Origin: Clostridiales bacterium
GTDB lineage: Bacteria > Bacillota_A > Clostridia > Lachnospirales > Lachnospiraceae
Direction of reading: 5' to 3'
Assembly: GCA_030154385.1 (NCBI GenBank)
Contig: JASKJZ010000175.1
Coordinates: forward strand, 1 to 5,850
Length of the DNA stretch: 5,850 nucleotides
Made by a program: the position numbers and the translations under genes. Under the pieces are notes generated by a model, which saw nothing but the letters and a program-made list of their open reading frames with translations, ran no database searches and was not told where the DNA came from. How positions within the stretch are numbered: the stretch's first letter is position 1; every line of letters begins with the position of its first letter. Below, one piece after another: positions 1 through 5,850 of this stretch.

Positions 1-648
1 GTCCCTTCCTATTTGGATGGAAAAAATCCGTTATTTGTGGGTCTTGTCATCGTCATATTTTTGACCCTCTTTATCATTTCTTTGGTCTATGGTTTTGACA
101 AAAGATGGTTGTCGGCCTCAAGTGGCGCTGTCCTTGGCATTCTTGTAACCTGCATTATGGGCATGATTTTTACCAGTCAATTTCGCATTCACGGCGCTGT
201 TATGAGCTACTCGGAGAGCCTTTTATATAGCGGCTATCAAGACCTTAATTTGACCCGAATATTTATGGCGACGATATTTATTGGATCTTCCGGCGCTGTC
301 ATGGATTTGGCAGTGGATATTACTTCTGCCGTTCATGAGGTCATCCAGAAAAAACCAGATATTGGTGTTTGGGAGGCTGTTCGTTCTGGCATGAATGTTG
401 GACGCGCTGCCATGGGAACGATGACAACAACCCTGCTTTTGGCCTATTCCGGTGGTTATATCGCCCTGCTTATGACCTTTATGGCACAAGGAACACCCAT
501 TTATAACATCCTAAATTATAAATACGTGTCGGCTGAAATCCTGGATACCTTGCTTGGAAGCTTTGGTCTTGTGACCGTTGCTCCCTTTACTGCACTCACG
601 AGCGGTATCCTATTAACCAAAAAACACAGCAAAGAACCTATAGCTTAA
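1..648 (+). CDS. YibE/F family membrane protein, C-terminal part (5' end outside window)
   Basis: The frame is open from the first base and ends with TAA at 646-648, giving 215 visible residues. A TTG at position 13 could be read as a start, but the frame continues upstream of it without a stop and hydrophobic sequence follows at once, so I treat the gene as truncated by the window edge. About five hydrophobic segments are visible, near residues 11-31, 40-57, 86-104, 139-163 and 184-206, separated by short polar loops. The segment with GAVMDLAVDI (about residues 98-107) and the later stretch with GTMTTTLLLAYSGG are features I associate with the YibE/F family of predicted polytopic inner-membrane proteins. 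The biochemical role of that family is not established, and transport is only a guess. The C-terminus is short and basic (KKHSKE). Its last 11 bases overlap the 3' end of the convergent topB gene. The family call is fairly secure; the function is unknown. Confidence 0.8.
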   Translation, partial: VPSYLDGKNPLFVGLVIVIFLTLFIISLVYGFDKRWLSASSGAVLGILVTCIMGMIFTSQFRIHGAVMSYSESLLYSGYQDLNLTRIFMATIFIGSSGAVMDLAVDITSAVHEVIQKKPDIGVWEAVRSGMNVGRAAMGTMTTTLLLAYSGGYIALLMTFMAQGTPIYNILNYKYVSAEILDTLLGSFGLVTVAPFTALTSGILLTKKHSKEPIA

Positions 649-2818
649 GATTTGAGAGAGCATTGGCCAGTGCATTGTTTACTGGCTCCTTTGCCTCTTT
701 TTTTTGCTGATTTAGAAATTTTGCAACATCTTTTTTACTCGCACCGCCCGTTTCACTCTTTCTTCGCTCCGTAAAAGCATCAAGCTTTTCTTTGTGTCCA
801 CAGCTACAGGTAAATTGCTGCTTTTCGTCCTTGCCCACAAGCTCCATCTTTTTATGACATACCGGACACCTTGCGTTGCTAACGCGAGATATCGTCTCCC
901 GGTACCCGCATTCCCGATCCTGGCAAACCAGCTTTTTACTATTTTTAGCATTAACAAGCAACAGACGTTTCCCACAATCCGGACATTTTTTGTTGGTTAT
1001 ATTATCATAACGGAAGCTTCCCTCCTGCGTCTTGATTTGCTTTAAAAGTTCTTTCGTATGAGAGGCGATTTCATTCATGAAATCCGCACTTTTACGCTTG
1101 CCTTTTGCTATTTCCAATAGCTTTCGCTCCCACTGCGCCGTCATTTCTGGTCTTCGCAAATCATCTGGTACCAATTCTAGGAGCTGTTTTCCTTTGGAGG
1201 TCACCAAGATATCTTTTCCCTTTTTCTCAATTAAAAAACTTGCAAATAACTTTTCGATAATATCCGCCCTTGTCGCAACAGTTCCAAGTCCGCCTGTTTC
1301 TCCCAGAATTTTGATATCTTCCTTTTTCTTTGTTTCCATATATTTCACTGGGTTTTCCATCGCTGACAAAAGGGTTCCTTCATTGAAATAGGCAGGTGGC
1401 TTTGTCTTACCTTCTTTGATTTGGAAGTTTAGGCTATCCAGCCGTTGACCTTTTGGTAATTCAGGCAAGCGGCCATCGTCTGTCTCTTCCTCATCCTCTT
1501 CGCGCCAACTATTATCGTATACTTCCTTCCAACCAAGCTGCTTTACAACATCCCCTTTGGCAGTAAAACTCTCTCCCTCTACCACAAGCTCTGCTGTCGT
1601 CTGCTCGTATTCATAAGGCGGATAGAGCACCGCTAAAAATCGCTTCACGACCAGATCATAAATTTTTCGCTCATCGATTGTCATATGGGATAAATCCACA
1701 TATTGCTCGGTCGGTATAATCGCATGATGATCCGATACCTTCGCATCGTTTACATAGGAAGCACGTGTAGAAAACCTTTCTTTTGCAAGATTTTTCACAA
1801 GATCCTTATAAGGTGCTATACGGATTGCCTGCAGCCGTTCTGGTATCGTGGCGACGATATCGCTTGTGATATACCTGGAATCGGTTCTGGGATAGGTCAA
1901 TACCTTGTGATTTTCGTAAAGCCGCTGCATAATGTTTAGCGTTTCCTTTGCAGAATAATTAAACAGCCGGTTCGCGTCTCTTTGAAGCTCCGTTAAATCA
2001 TACAAAAGAGGGGCATACGATTTCTTGGGCTGCTTGTCAACTCTCGTTATGACACCAAAATGTCCCGAAATCTTTTGGAGGACTTGCTCCGCATATGCTT
2101 TATCAAAGGTTGCGTTGGTGTTGCTCTTTTTATCTTTCCATTGATAAATGCCACCTTGATCGGTCGCTACTATTCGATAATAGGACTTTGGAATAAAGCT
2201 GCGAATCTCTTCTTCCCGTTTTGCAATCATAGCAAGAGTCGGTGTCTGCACGCGTCCGCAAGATAACTGGGCGTTATATTTGCAGGTCAAAGCCCTGGTT
2301 GCATTCATACCTACTAACCAGTCCGCTTTTGCGCGCGCCATTGCTGCGTGATAGAGTGGAATGTAATCGGCGCCACTCTTCAAATGAGAGAATCCCTCTT
2401 TGATTGCTTTGTCTGTAACCGACGAGATCCAAAGACGCTTAATTGGCTTTTTATTGCCGCTTTTTTCTAGAATGAGCCTGGCTACCAGTTCTCCTTCTCG
2501 TCCAGCGTCGGTGGCGATAATGATCTCTGCGACATCACTACGATGGATCTGTGTTTTTACCGTGTTGAATTGTTTGCCTGTTTGCTTGATTACTTCTAAT
2601 TTCCAATGGTCTGGCATAATGGGCAAATGCTCCATCTTCCATTCCCTATATTCTTTGTTATATTCTTCTGGTGGCGCAAGCTCCACTAAATGACCAAGTC
2701 CCCAGGTCACGATATAGTTTTGTCCTTCAAAAAAACCATTCTGTTTGCTATTGCACTTCAACACACGAGCGATGTCTCTTCCAACGGATGGTTTTTCAGC
2801 GATTACCAATGCTTTCAT
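638..2818 (-). CDS. topB: DNA topoisomerase III (type IA)
   Basis: Complete gene of 726 aa, close to the usual length of Bacillus-type TopB. The enzyme cuts one DNA strand through a 5'-phosphotyrosine link, passes another strand and reseals; TopB mainly decatenates and resolves recombination or replication intermediates. The Toprim domain begins at residue 1 (MKALVIAEKPSVGRDIARVL) and carries ATDAGREGE at 102-110. GRVQTPT follows at 189-194, the catalytic region LTYPRTDSRY at 307-316 has the likely nucleophile Tyr309, HHAIIPT is at 364-370, and GLGTVATRADIIEKLF lies at 510-525. The C-terminus has two cysteine clusters that look like zinc ribbons: C612, C615, C632, C637 and C651, C654, C671, C673. 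A lysine-rich tail follows. The ATG at 2818 begins the canonical N-terminus, behind a weak TAGGT sequence 8 nt upstream. No integrative-element genes flank it, so a chromosomal housekeeping copy is more likely than a conjugative-element copy. The stop is TAG. Confidence 0.97.
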   Translation of the reverse strand: MKALVIAEKPSVGRDIARVLKCNSKQNGFFEGQNYIVTWGLGHLVELAPPEEYNKEYREWKMEHLPIMPDHWKLEVIKQTGKQFNTVKTQIHRSDVAEIIIATDAGREGELVARLILEKSGNKKPIKRLWISSVTDKAIKEGFSHLKSGADYIPLYHAAMARAKADWLVGMNATRALTCKYNAQLSCGRVQTPTLAMIAKREEEIRSFIPKSYYRIVATDQGGIYQWKDKKSNTNATFDKAYAEQVLQKISGHFGVITRVDKQPKKSYAPLLYDLTELQRDANRLFNYSAKETLNIMQRLYENHKVLTYPRTDSRYITSDIVATIPERLQAIRIAPYKDLVKNLAKERFSTRASYVNDAKVSDHHAIIPTEQYVDLSHMTIDERKIYDLVVKRFLAVLYPPYEYEQTTAELVVEGESFTAKGDVVKQLGWKEVYDNSWREEDEEETDDGRLPELPKGQRLDSLNFQIKEGKTKPPAYFNEGTLLSAMENPVKYMETKKKEDIKILGETGGLGTVATRADIIEKLFASFLIEKKGKDILVTSKGKQLLELVPDDLRRPEMTAQWERKLLEIAKGKRKSADFMNEIASHTKELLKQIKTQEGSFRYDNITNKKCPDCGKRLLLVNAKNSKKLVCQDRECGYRETISRVSNARCPVCHKKMELVGKDEKQQFTCSCGHKEKLDAFTERRKSETGGASKKDVAKFLNQQKKEAKEPVNNALANALSNLKL
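666..705 (+). terminator. Possible terminator for the YibE/F gene inside the topB 3' end
   Basis: On the plus strand, GCCAGT at 666-671 pairs with ACTGGC at 681-686 (6 bp, 9-nt loop), 18 nt after the stop of the membrane-protein gene. A run of eight T lies at 698-705, but 11 nt separate it from the stem, which is looser than a standard intrinsic terminator. The T-run also encodes Lys codons of the topB tail on the other strand, so it may be coincidental. No better terminator for the plus-strand gene is visible. Confidence 0.35.
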
Positions 2819-2840
2819 TTCACGATACCTACTTTCCGAT

Positions 2841-2867
2841 AAGAAAAAGAGCCAATATCCATGGCTC
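2841..2867 (-). terminator. Hairpin plus U-tract between the small gene and topB (terminator or attenuator)
   Basis: On the minus strand, GAGCCA pairs with TGGCTC (6 bp, 4 of them G:C) around a 7-nt loop at 2849-2867, immediately followed by TTTTTCTT at 2848-2841. The hairpin begins 9 nt after the TAA of the 68-aa gene and the U-tract ends 22 nt before the topB ATG. This is the standard form of a Rho-independent terminator. The stem is short, so partial read-through into topB is plausible; whether read-through is regulated cannot be told from sequence. Confidence 0.7.
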
Positions 2868-2876
2868 CATTTTTGA

Positions 2877-3083
2877 TTAATGAAAATCGGTTGGTTTTAA
2901 TTTCAAACGATCCCATATATCATCTTTTTTTCGTTCTTCTTGTTTTAGAGTTTCCAGTGTCTTATAAGGATCTGTTTCCAGCGTTCCAGTCGAACTATTG
3001 TACTGATCATCGCCGCTTTTTTCTTTTTCCTTGTTCATTTTCATTTCCTGCGCTAATTGCTGAATTAAATTCACTTTATCCAT
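2877..3083 (-). CDS. Small highly charged protein of unknown function (68 aa)
   Basis: I do not recognise this protein. The start is set by an ATG at 3083 preceded by GGAGGT at 3089-3094 with a 5-nt spacer, and by a near-consensus promoter just upstream. The frame stays open upstream to an ATG at 3176, but that ATG lies before the promoter and inside the rpoC hairpin, so the longer 99-aa reading is unlikely. The 68-aa product has 13 Lys/Arg and 15 Asp/Glu (about 41% charged), no cysteine, no signal peptide and no membrane segment, so it is probably cytosolic. Residues 2-22 could form an amphipathic helix (VNLIQQLAQEMKM, then alternating K/E). Residues 23-37 are polar and Gly/Ser/Thr-rich, suggesting a linker. 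Residues 38-63 could form a second charged helix ending in DDIWDRLKLKP. It sits between rpoC and topB in the same orientation; a link with either gene is unproven. Confidence 0.8.
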   Translation of the reverse strand: MDKVNLIQQLAQEMKMNKEKEKSGDDQYNSSTGTLETDPYKTLETLKQEERKKDDIWDRLKLKPTDFH

Positions 3084-3088
3084 AGCAT

Positions 3089-3094
3089 ACCTCC
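3089..3094 (-). promoter_or_regulatory. Ribosome binding site of the 68-aa gene
   Basis: GGAGGT on the minus strand lies 5 nt before the ATG at 3083. It is the strongest Shine-Dalgarno match in the visible intergenic DNA and decides the start codon, ruling against the longer in-frame ATG at 3176. Another ATG occurs within the 5-nt spacer but is out of frame. Confidence 0.88.
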
Positions 3095-3122
3095 AAGAAA
3101 TAGACTCACCCTTACAACCCAC

Positions 3123-3151
3123 ATTATACGCGTTTTCACTTAGTCGGTCAA
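3123..3151 (-). promoter_or_regulatory. SigA/sigma-70-type promoter for the small gene (and possibly topB)
   Basis: On the minus strand, TTGACC at 3151-3146 (5 of 6 consensus bases) is followed after exactly 17 bp by a perfect TATAAT at 3128-3123. There is no TGn extension. Initiation about 7 nt further on would be near 3116, leaving a leader of about 33 nt with the GGAGGT ribosome binding site. The -35 box begins only 4 bp after the rpoC hairpin, so one unit ends and the next begins almost without a gap. Confidence 0.88.
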
Positions 3152-3155
3152 TATA

Positions 3156-3197
3156 ATTGGGAGATTTCGGAAACACCAGTCTCCAAAATCTCCCAAT
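3156..3197 (-). terminator. Hairpin directly after rpoC, probable transcription terminator
   Basis: ATTGGGAGATTT at 3156-3167 is a perfect inverted repeat of 3186-3197 (12 bp). After one mismatch (3168/3185) the stem continues for 3 bp (3169-3171 with 3182-3184) around a loop of about 10 nt at 3172-3181. The stem starts 4 nt after the rpoC TAA. The downstream tract on the minus strand is TATATT rather than a run of U, so it may be a weak or factor-assisted terminator, or a 3'-end stabilising hairpin. Its place between the rpoC stop and a new promoter favours termination of the rpoBC transcript. Confidence 0.72.
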
Positions 3198-3201
3198 CGA
3201 T

Positions 3202-5850
3202 TTATTCTTCCGTCATACTCATTTCTTCCATTACCTCTTCCTCGTCATCAAAGGAATCAAAGTCATCCGAGAAATCAATCATTTCTGGAATATCACTGCT
3301 TAATTGTACACTACGATACCGTTTCATACCAGTTCCTGCTGGAATCAGCTTACCAATAATAACATTTTCCTTCAAGCCAATCAGCGGATCTACTTTTCCC
3401 TTGATTGCGGCTTCGGTTAGTACCTTGGTCGTTTCCTGGAAGGAAGCGGCTGATAAGAAGGAGTTGGTTGCAAGTGCTGCCTTGGTAATACCTAACATAA
3501 CCTGTTTTCCTTCTGGGACAATCTTTTCTTCTGCTTCTAAGCGTTCTATCTCGTCGTCAAAGTCAAGCGTATCCACTAAGGTACCAGGTAAGAATTCTGA
3601 ATCACCATTCGTCTCAATGCGGATTTTCTTAAGCATCTGACGAACAATAACTTCAATATGCTTATCGTTGATTTCTACACCTTGGAGTCGATATACACGC
3701 TGTACTTCCTGGATCATATAATCTTGTACCGCACGAACACCCTTAATCTTTAAGATATCGTGTGGGTTAACACTACCTTCTGTCAGCTCGTCTCCCGCTT
3801 CTAATTCCTGCCCCTCTAATACCTTGATTCTGGAACCATATGGAATCAGATATGCCTTCGATTCACCAGTTTCTTTGTTGGTCACAATAACTTCACGCTT
3901 TTTCTTGGTATCACTGATCGTAACCGTTCCACCAAACTCTGCTATGATGGCAAGACCCTTTGGCTTTCTTGCCTCAAAAAGTTCCTCGACACGAGGAAGA
4001 CCTTGCGTAATGTCATCTCCCGCTACACCACCGGTATGGAAGGTACGCATTGTAAGCTGGGTTCCTGGTTCTCCGATGGACTGCGCTGCTATAATTCCAA
4101 CTGCTTCTCCTACCTGAACCGCTTCTCCCGTTGCCATGTTCGCACCATAGCACTTCGCACAAACTCCAATATGAGAACGACAGGTTAAAATGGTACGAAT
4201 CTTTACTTTTGCTTTATCGCCTGCATCTAGCATTGCTTTTGTATTTACAATTTTTGTTGCACGCTTTGGTGTAATCATATGATTTGCTTTAACAATCACT
4301 TCACCATTATCACCCAGGATATCTTCGCAAGAATATCTTCCGCTGATACGATCTTCCAGGCTTTCAATTACTTCTTTTCCATCTGTAAATGCTTTAATCC
4401 ACATACCAGGAATTTCTTTTCTGCTAAGAGAGCAATCCACTTCACGAATAATCAAATCCTGGGATACGTCAACCAGACGTCGTGTCAAATATCCAGAGTC
4501 AGCGGTACGAAGTGCAGTATCGGACAGACCTTTACGCGCTCCATGTGCGGAGATAAAGTATTCCAAAACGTCAAGTCCTTCACGGAAATTTGACTTAATC
4601 GGAAGTTCGATGGTTCTACCTGAGGTATCGGCCATAAGTCCACGCATACCCGCAAGCTGCTTAATCTGTTTATCCGAACCACGGGCTCCAGAGTCCGCCA
4701 TCATATAAATATTGTTGTATTTATCAAGTCCGGAAAGGAGTGCCTCTGTAATTTCATCATCGGCTTCCTTCCAGGTTTCAATTACCGATTTATAACGTTC
4801 TTCCTCTGTGGTAAGACCACGACGGAAATCTCTTGCAATACGCTCAACCGTAGCTTCTGCCTGTGCAATAATTTCTTTTTTCTTTGGTGGCACCGTCATG
4901 TCAGAAATCGATACGGTCATCGCCGCTCTTGTCGAATATTTATACCCTAAGGATTTGATTGCATCCAAGGTTTCTGCGGTTCCGGTTGCACCATGGGTAT
5001 TGATGCATTTTTCAAGAATTTGCTTTAACTGTTTCTTACCAACGTGGAAATCCACTTCAAGCTTCAAAAAGTTGTCTGGATTCGAACGATCTACAAATCC
5101 AAGATCTTGACTTAAAATTTCATTAAAAATAAAGCGTCCTAACGTTGATTCAATCACTCTTGATTCTTTTTCTCCTGACACATTGATTCCAGCTCTACGA
5201 ACCTTAATGCGTGCATGAAGTGTTACTGCATTATTTTCATAAGCAAGAATCGCTTCATTTATACTCTTATAGAAGTTTCCTTCTCCCATATCACCAGGAC
5301 GTTCCTGCGTCAGATAGTAAATACCAAGCACCATATCCTGTGAAGGTACAGCTACTGGACCACCATCGGAAGGCTTTAACAGGTTGTTTGGCGACAGCAA
5401 TAAGAAACGGCATTCTGCCTGTGCTTCCACAGATAATGGGAGATGAACCGCCATCTGGTCACCGTCAAAGTCCGCGTTAAAAGCGGTACAAACCAACGGA
5501 TGCAGCTTAATTGCTTTTCCTTCTACTAAGGTTGGTTCAAACGCCTGAATACCAAGTCTATGAAGGGTCGGAGCACGGTTTAGCATAACCGGATGCTCGC
5601 GGATTACTTCTTCTAATACGTCAAATACTTCATTTTGAACACGTTCTACCATCTTTTTAGCGGATTTTATATTATGGGCAATGCCCTTTGCTACTAATTC
5701 TTTCATTACGAATGGCTTGAATAATTCAATTGCCATTTCCTTTGGAAGTCCGCATTGATAAATTTTAAGCTCTGGTCCAACGACAATAACCGAACGTCCC
5801 GAATAGTCAACACGTTTTCCAAGTAAGTTCTGACGGAAACGTCCTTGCTT
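3202..5850 (-). CDS. rpoC: DNA-directed RNA polymerase beta' subunit, C-terminal 882 residues (5' end outside window)
   Basis: The frame is open to the right edge; residue 1 here is the codon at 5848-5850, and roughly 330 N-terminal residues (clamp and first zinc site) are missing. An ATG at 5736 is internal: the 38 codons before it encode the conserved switch-2 sequence [20 protein letters not shown]. Beta' forms the catalytic centre of RNA polymerase with beta. The active-site loop NADFDGDQ is at 5455-5478, its three Asp (visible residues 127, 129, 131) binding the catalytic magnesium. The bridge-helix region [18 protein letters not shown] is near residues 384-401. The second zinc site is Cys473, Cys557, Cys564 and Cys567. 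The trigger-loop region [20 protein letters not shown] spans about 585-604 and runs on without the large insert seen in Gammaproteobacteria. The C-terminus is a short acidic tail rich in D and E. No frameshift or missing key residue is visible. It should be the last gene of an rpoB-rpoC unit, given the hairpin just after its TAA stop. Confidence 0.98.
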   Translation of the reverse strand, partial: KQGRFRQNLLGKRVDYSGRSVIVVGPELKIYQCGLPKEMAIELFKPFVMKELVAKGIAHNIKSAKKMVERVQNEVFDVLEEVIREHPVMLNRAPTLHRLGIQAFEPTLVEGKAIKLHPLVCTAFNADFDGDQMAVHLPLSVEAQAECRFLLLSPNNLLKPSDGGPVAVPSQDMVLGIYYLTQERPGDMGEGNFYKSINEAILAYENNAVTLHARIKVRRAGINVSGEKESRVIESTLGRFIFNEILSQDLGFVDRSNPDNFLKLEVDFHVGKKQLKQILEKCINTHGATGTAETLDAIKSLGYKYSTRAAMTVSISDMTVPPKKKEIIAQAEATVERIARDFRRGLTTEEERYKSVIETWKEADDEITEALLSGLDKYNNIYMMADSGARGSDKQIKQLAGMRGLMADTSGRTIELPIKSNFREGLDVLEYFISAHGARKGLSDTALRTADSGYLTRRLVDVSQDLIIREVDCSLSRKEIPGMWIKAFTDGKEVIESLEDRISGRYSCEDILGDNGEVIVKANHMITPKRATKIVNTKAMLDAGDKAKVKIRTILTCRSHIGVCAKCYGANMATGEAVQVGEAVGIIAAQSIGEPGTQLTMRTFHTGGVAGDDITQGLPRVEELFEARKPKGLAIIAEFGGTVTISDTKKKREVIVTNKETGESKAYLIPYGSRIKVLEGQELEAGDELTEGSVNPHDILKIKGVRAVQDYMIQEVQRVYRLQGVEINDKHIEVIVRQMLKKIRIETNGDSEFLPGTLVDTLDFDDEIERLEAEEKIVPEGKQVMLGITKAALATNSFLSAASFQETTKVLTEAAIKGKVDPLIGLKENVIIGKLIPAGTGMKRYRSVQLSSDIPEMIDFSDDFDSFDDEEEVMEEMSMTEE

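Noticed and set aside
223..489. Minus-strand frame opposite the YibE/F gene (88 codons)
   Set aside because: It is a shadow of a clear membrane-protein frame, with a low-complexity His/Gly/Ser-rich translation and no start signals.
638..2818. topB as a sign of an integrative conjugative element
   Set aside because: Conjugative elements often carry a topB, but no relaxase, T4SS, integrase or attachment-site repeats are visible, and rpoC is adjacent. A housekeeping copy fits better.
712..2880. Open frames opposite or out of phase with topB, including 712-975 on the same strand
   Set aside because: All are covered by the conserved topB coding sequence. The same-strand frame reads through the zinc-ribbon region out of phase and shows no independent start signal.
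2877..2945. A possible topB promoter in the 3' end of the small gene (TTGAAA with a TA-rich stretch after it)
   Set aside because: The TTGAAA box has no acceptable -10 at 16-18 bp, and any such promoter would still lie before the hairpin at 2849-2867.
3084..3176. N-terminal extension of the small gene to an ATG at 3176 (99 aa)
   Set aside because: That ATG lies within the loop region of the rpoC hairpin and upstream of the -35/-10 promoter, and has no good ribosome binding site; the ATG at 3083 has GGAGGT at the right distance.
3401..5480. Several plus-strand open frames of 60-105 codons opposite rpoC
   Set aside because: They lie wholly opposite a highly conserved rpoC reading frame and their translations resemble no protein I know.

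Overview
The window looks like ordinary chromosomal DNA from a low-to-moderate G+C Gram-positive bacterium (Bacillota, probably class Clostridia). This rests on an RNA polymerase beta' subunit without the large lineage-specific insert of the trigger loop, a Bacillus/Clostridium-type topoisomerase III with the D-A-G-R-E-G-E form of the Toprim motif, a YibE/F-family membrane protein, strong GGAGG-type ribosome binding and a near-consensus SigA-type promoter. The family-level assignment is an inference from recalled protein families, not from a search.

Layout, left to right. Positions 1-648 (+) hold the C-terminal part of a YibE/F-family polytopic membrane protein, cut by the left window edge. 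Positions 638-2818 (-) hold a complete topB (DNA topoisomerase III, 726 aa). It converges on the membrane-protein gene, and the two reading frames overlap tail to tail by 11 bp. Positions 2877-3083 (-) hold a small unrecognised gene (68 aa, highly charged). Positions 3202-5850 (-) hold the C-terminal 882 residues of rpoC, whose N-terminus lies beyond the right edge. No stretch over 300 bases is without a gene.

The two short intergenic gaps carry most of the regulatory signal. Between rpoC and the small gene lie, in order on the minus strand, a hairpin directly after the rpoC stop, a SigA-type promoter (TTGACC, 17 bp, TATAAT), a leader of roughly 30 nt, a GGAGGT ribosome binding site and the ATG. 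Between the small gene and topB is a compact hairpin followed by a U-tract, resembling an intrinsic terminator, only about 20 nt before the topB start. The minus strand therefore reads as the end of the rpoBC transcription unit followed by a new unit beginning at the small gene. topB would be reached by read-through of the second hairpin, or from a promoter I could not identify. Functionally, rpoC (transcription) and topB (decatenation and recombination-intermediate processing) are housekeeping genes. I see no mobile element, CRISPR array, tRNA, rRNA or defence system, and no convincing new biological system. The points most worth checking are the small orphan gene and the terminator-like element ahead of topB.
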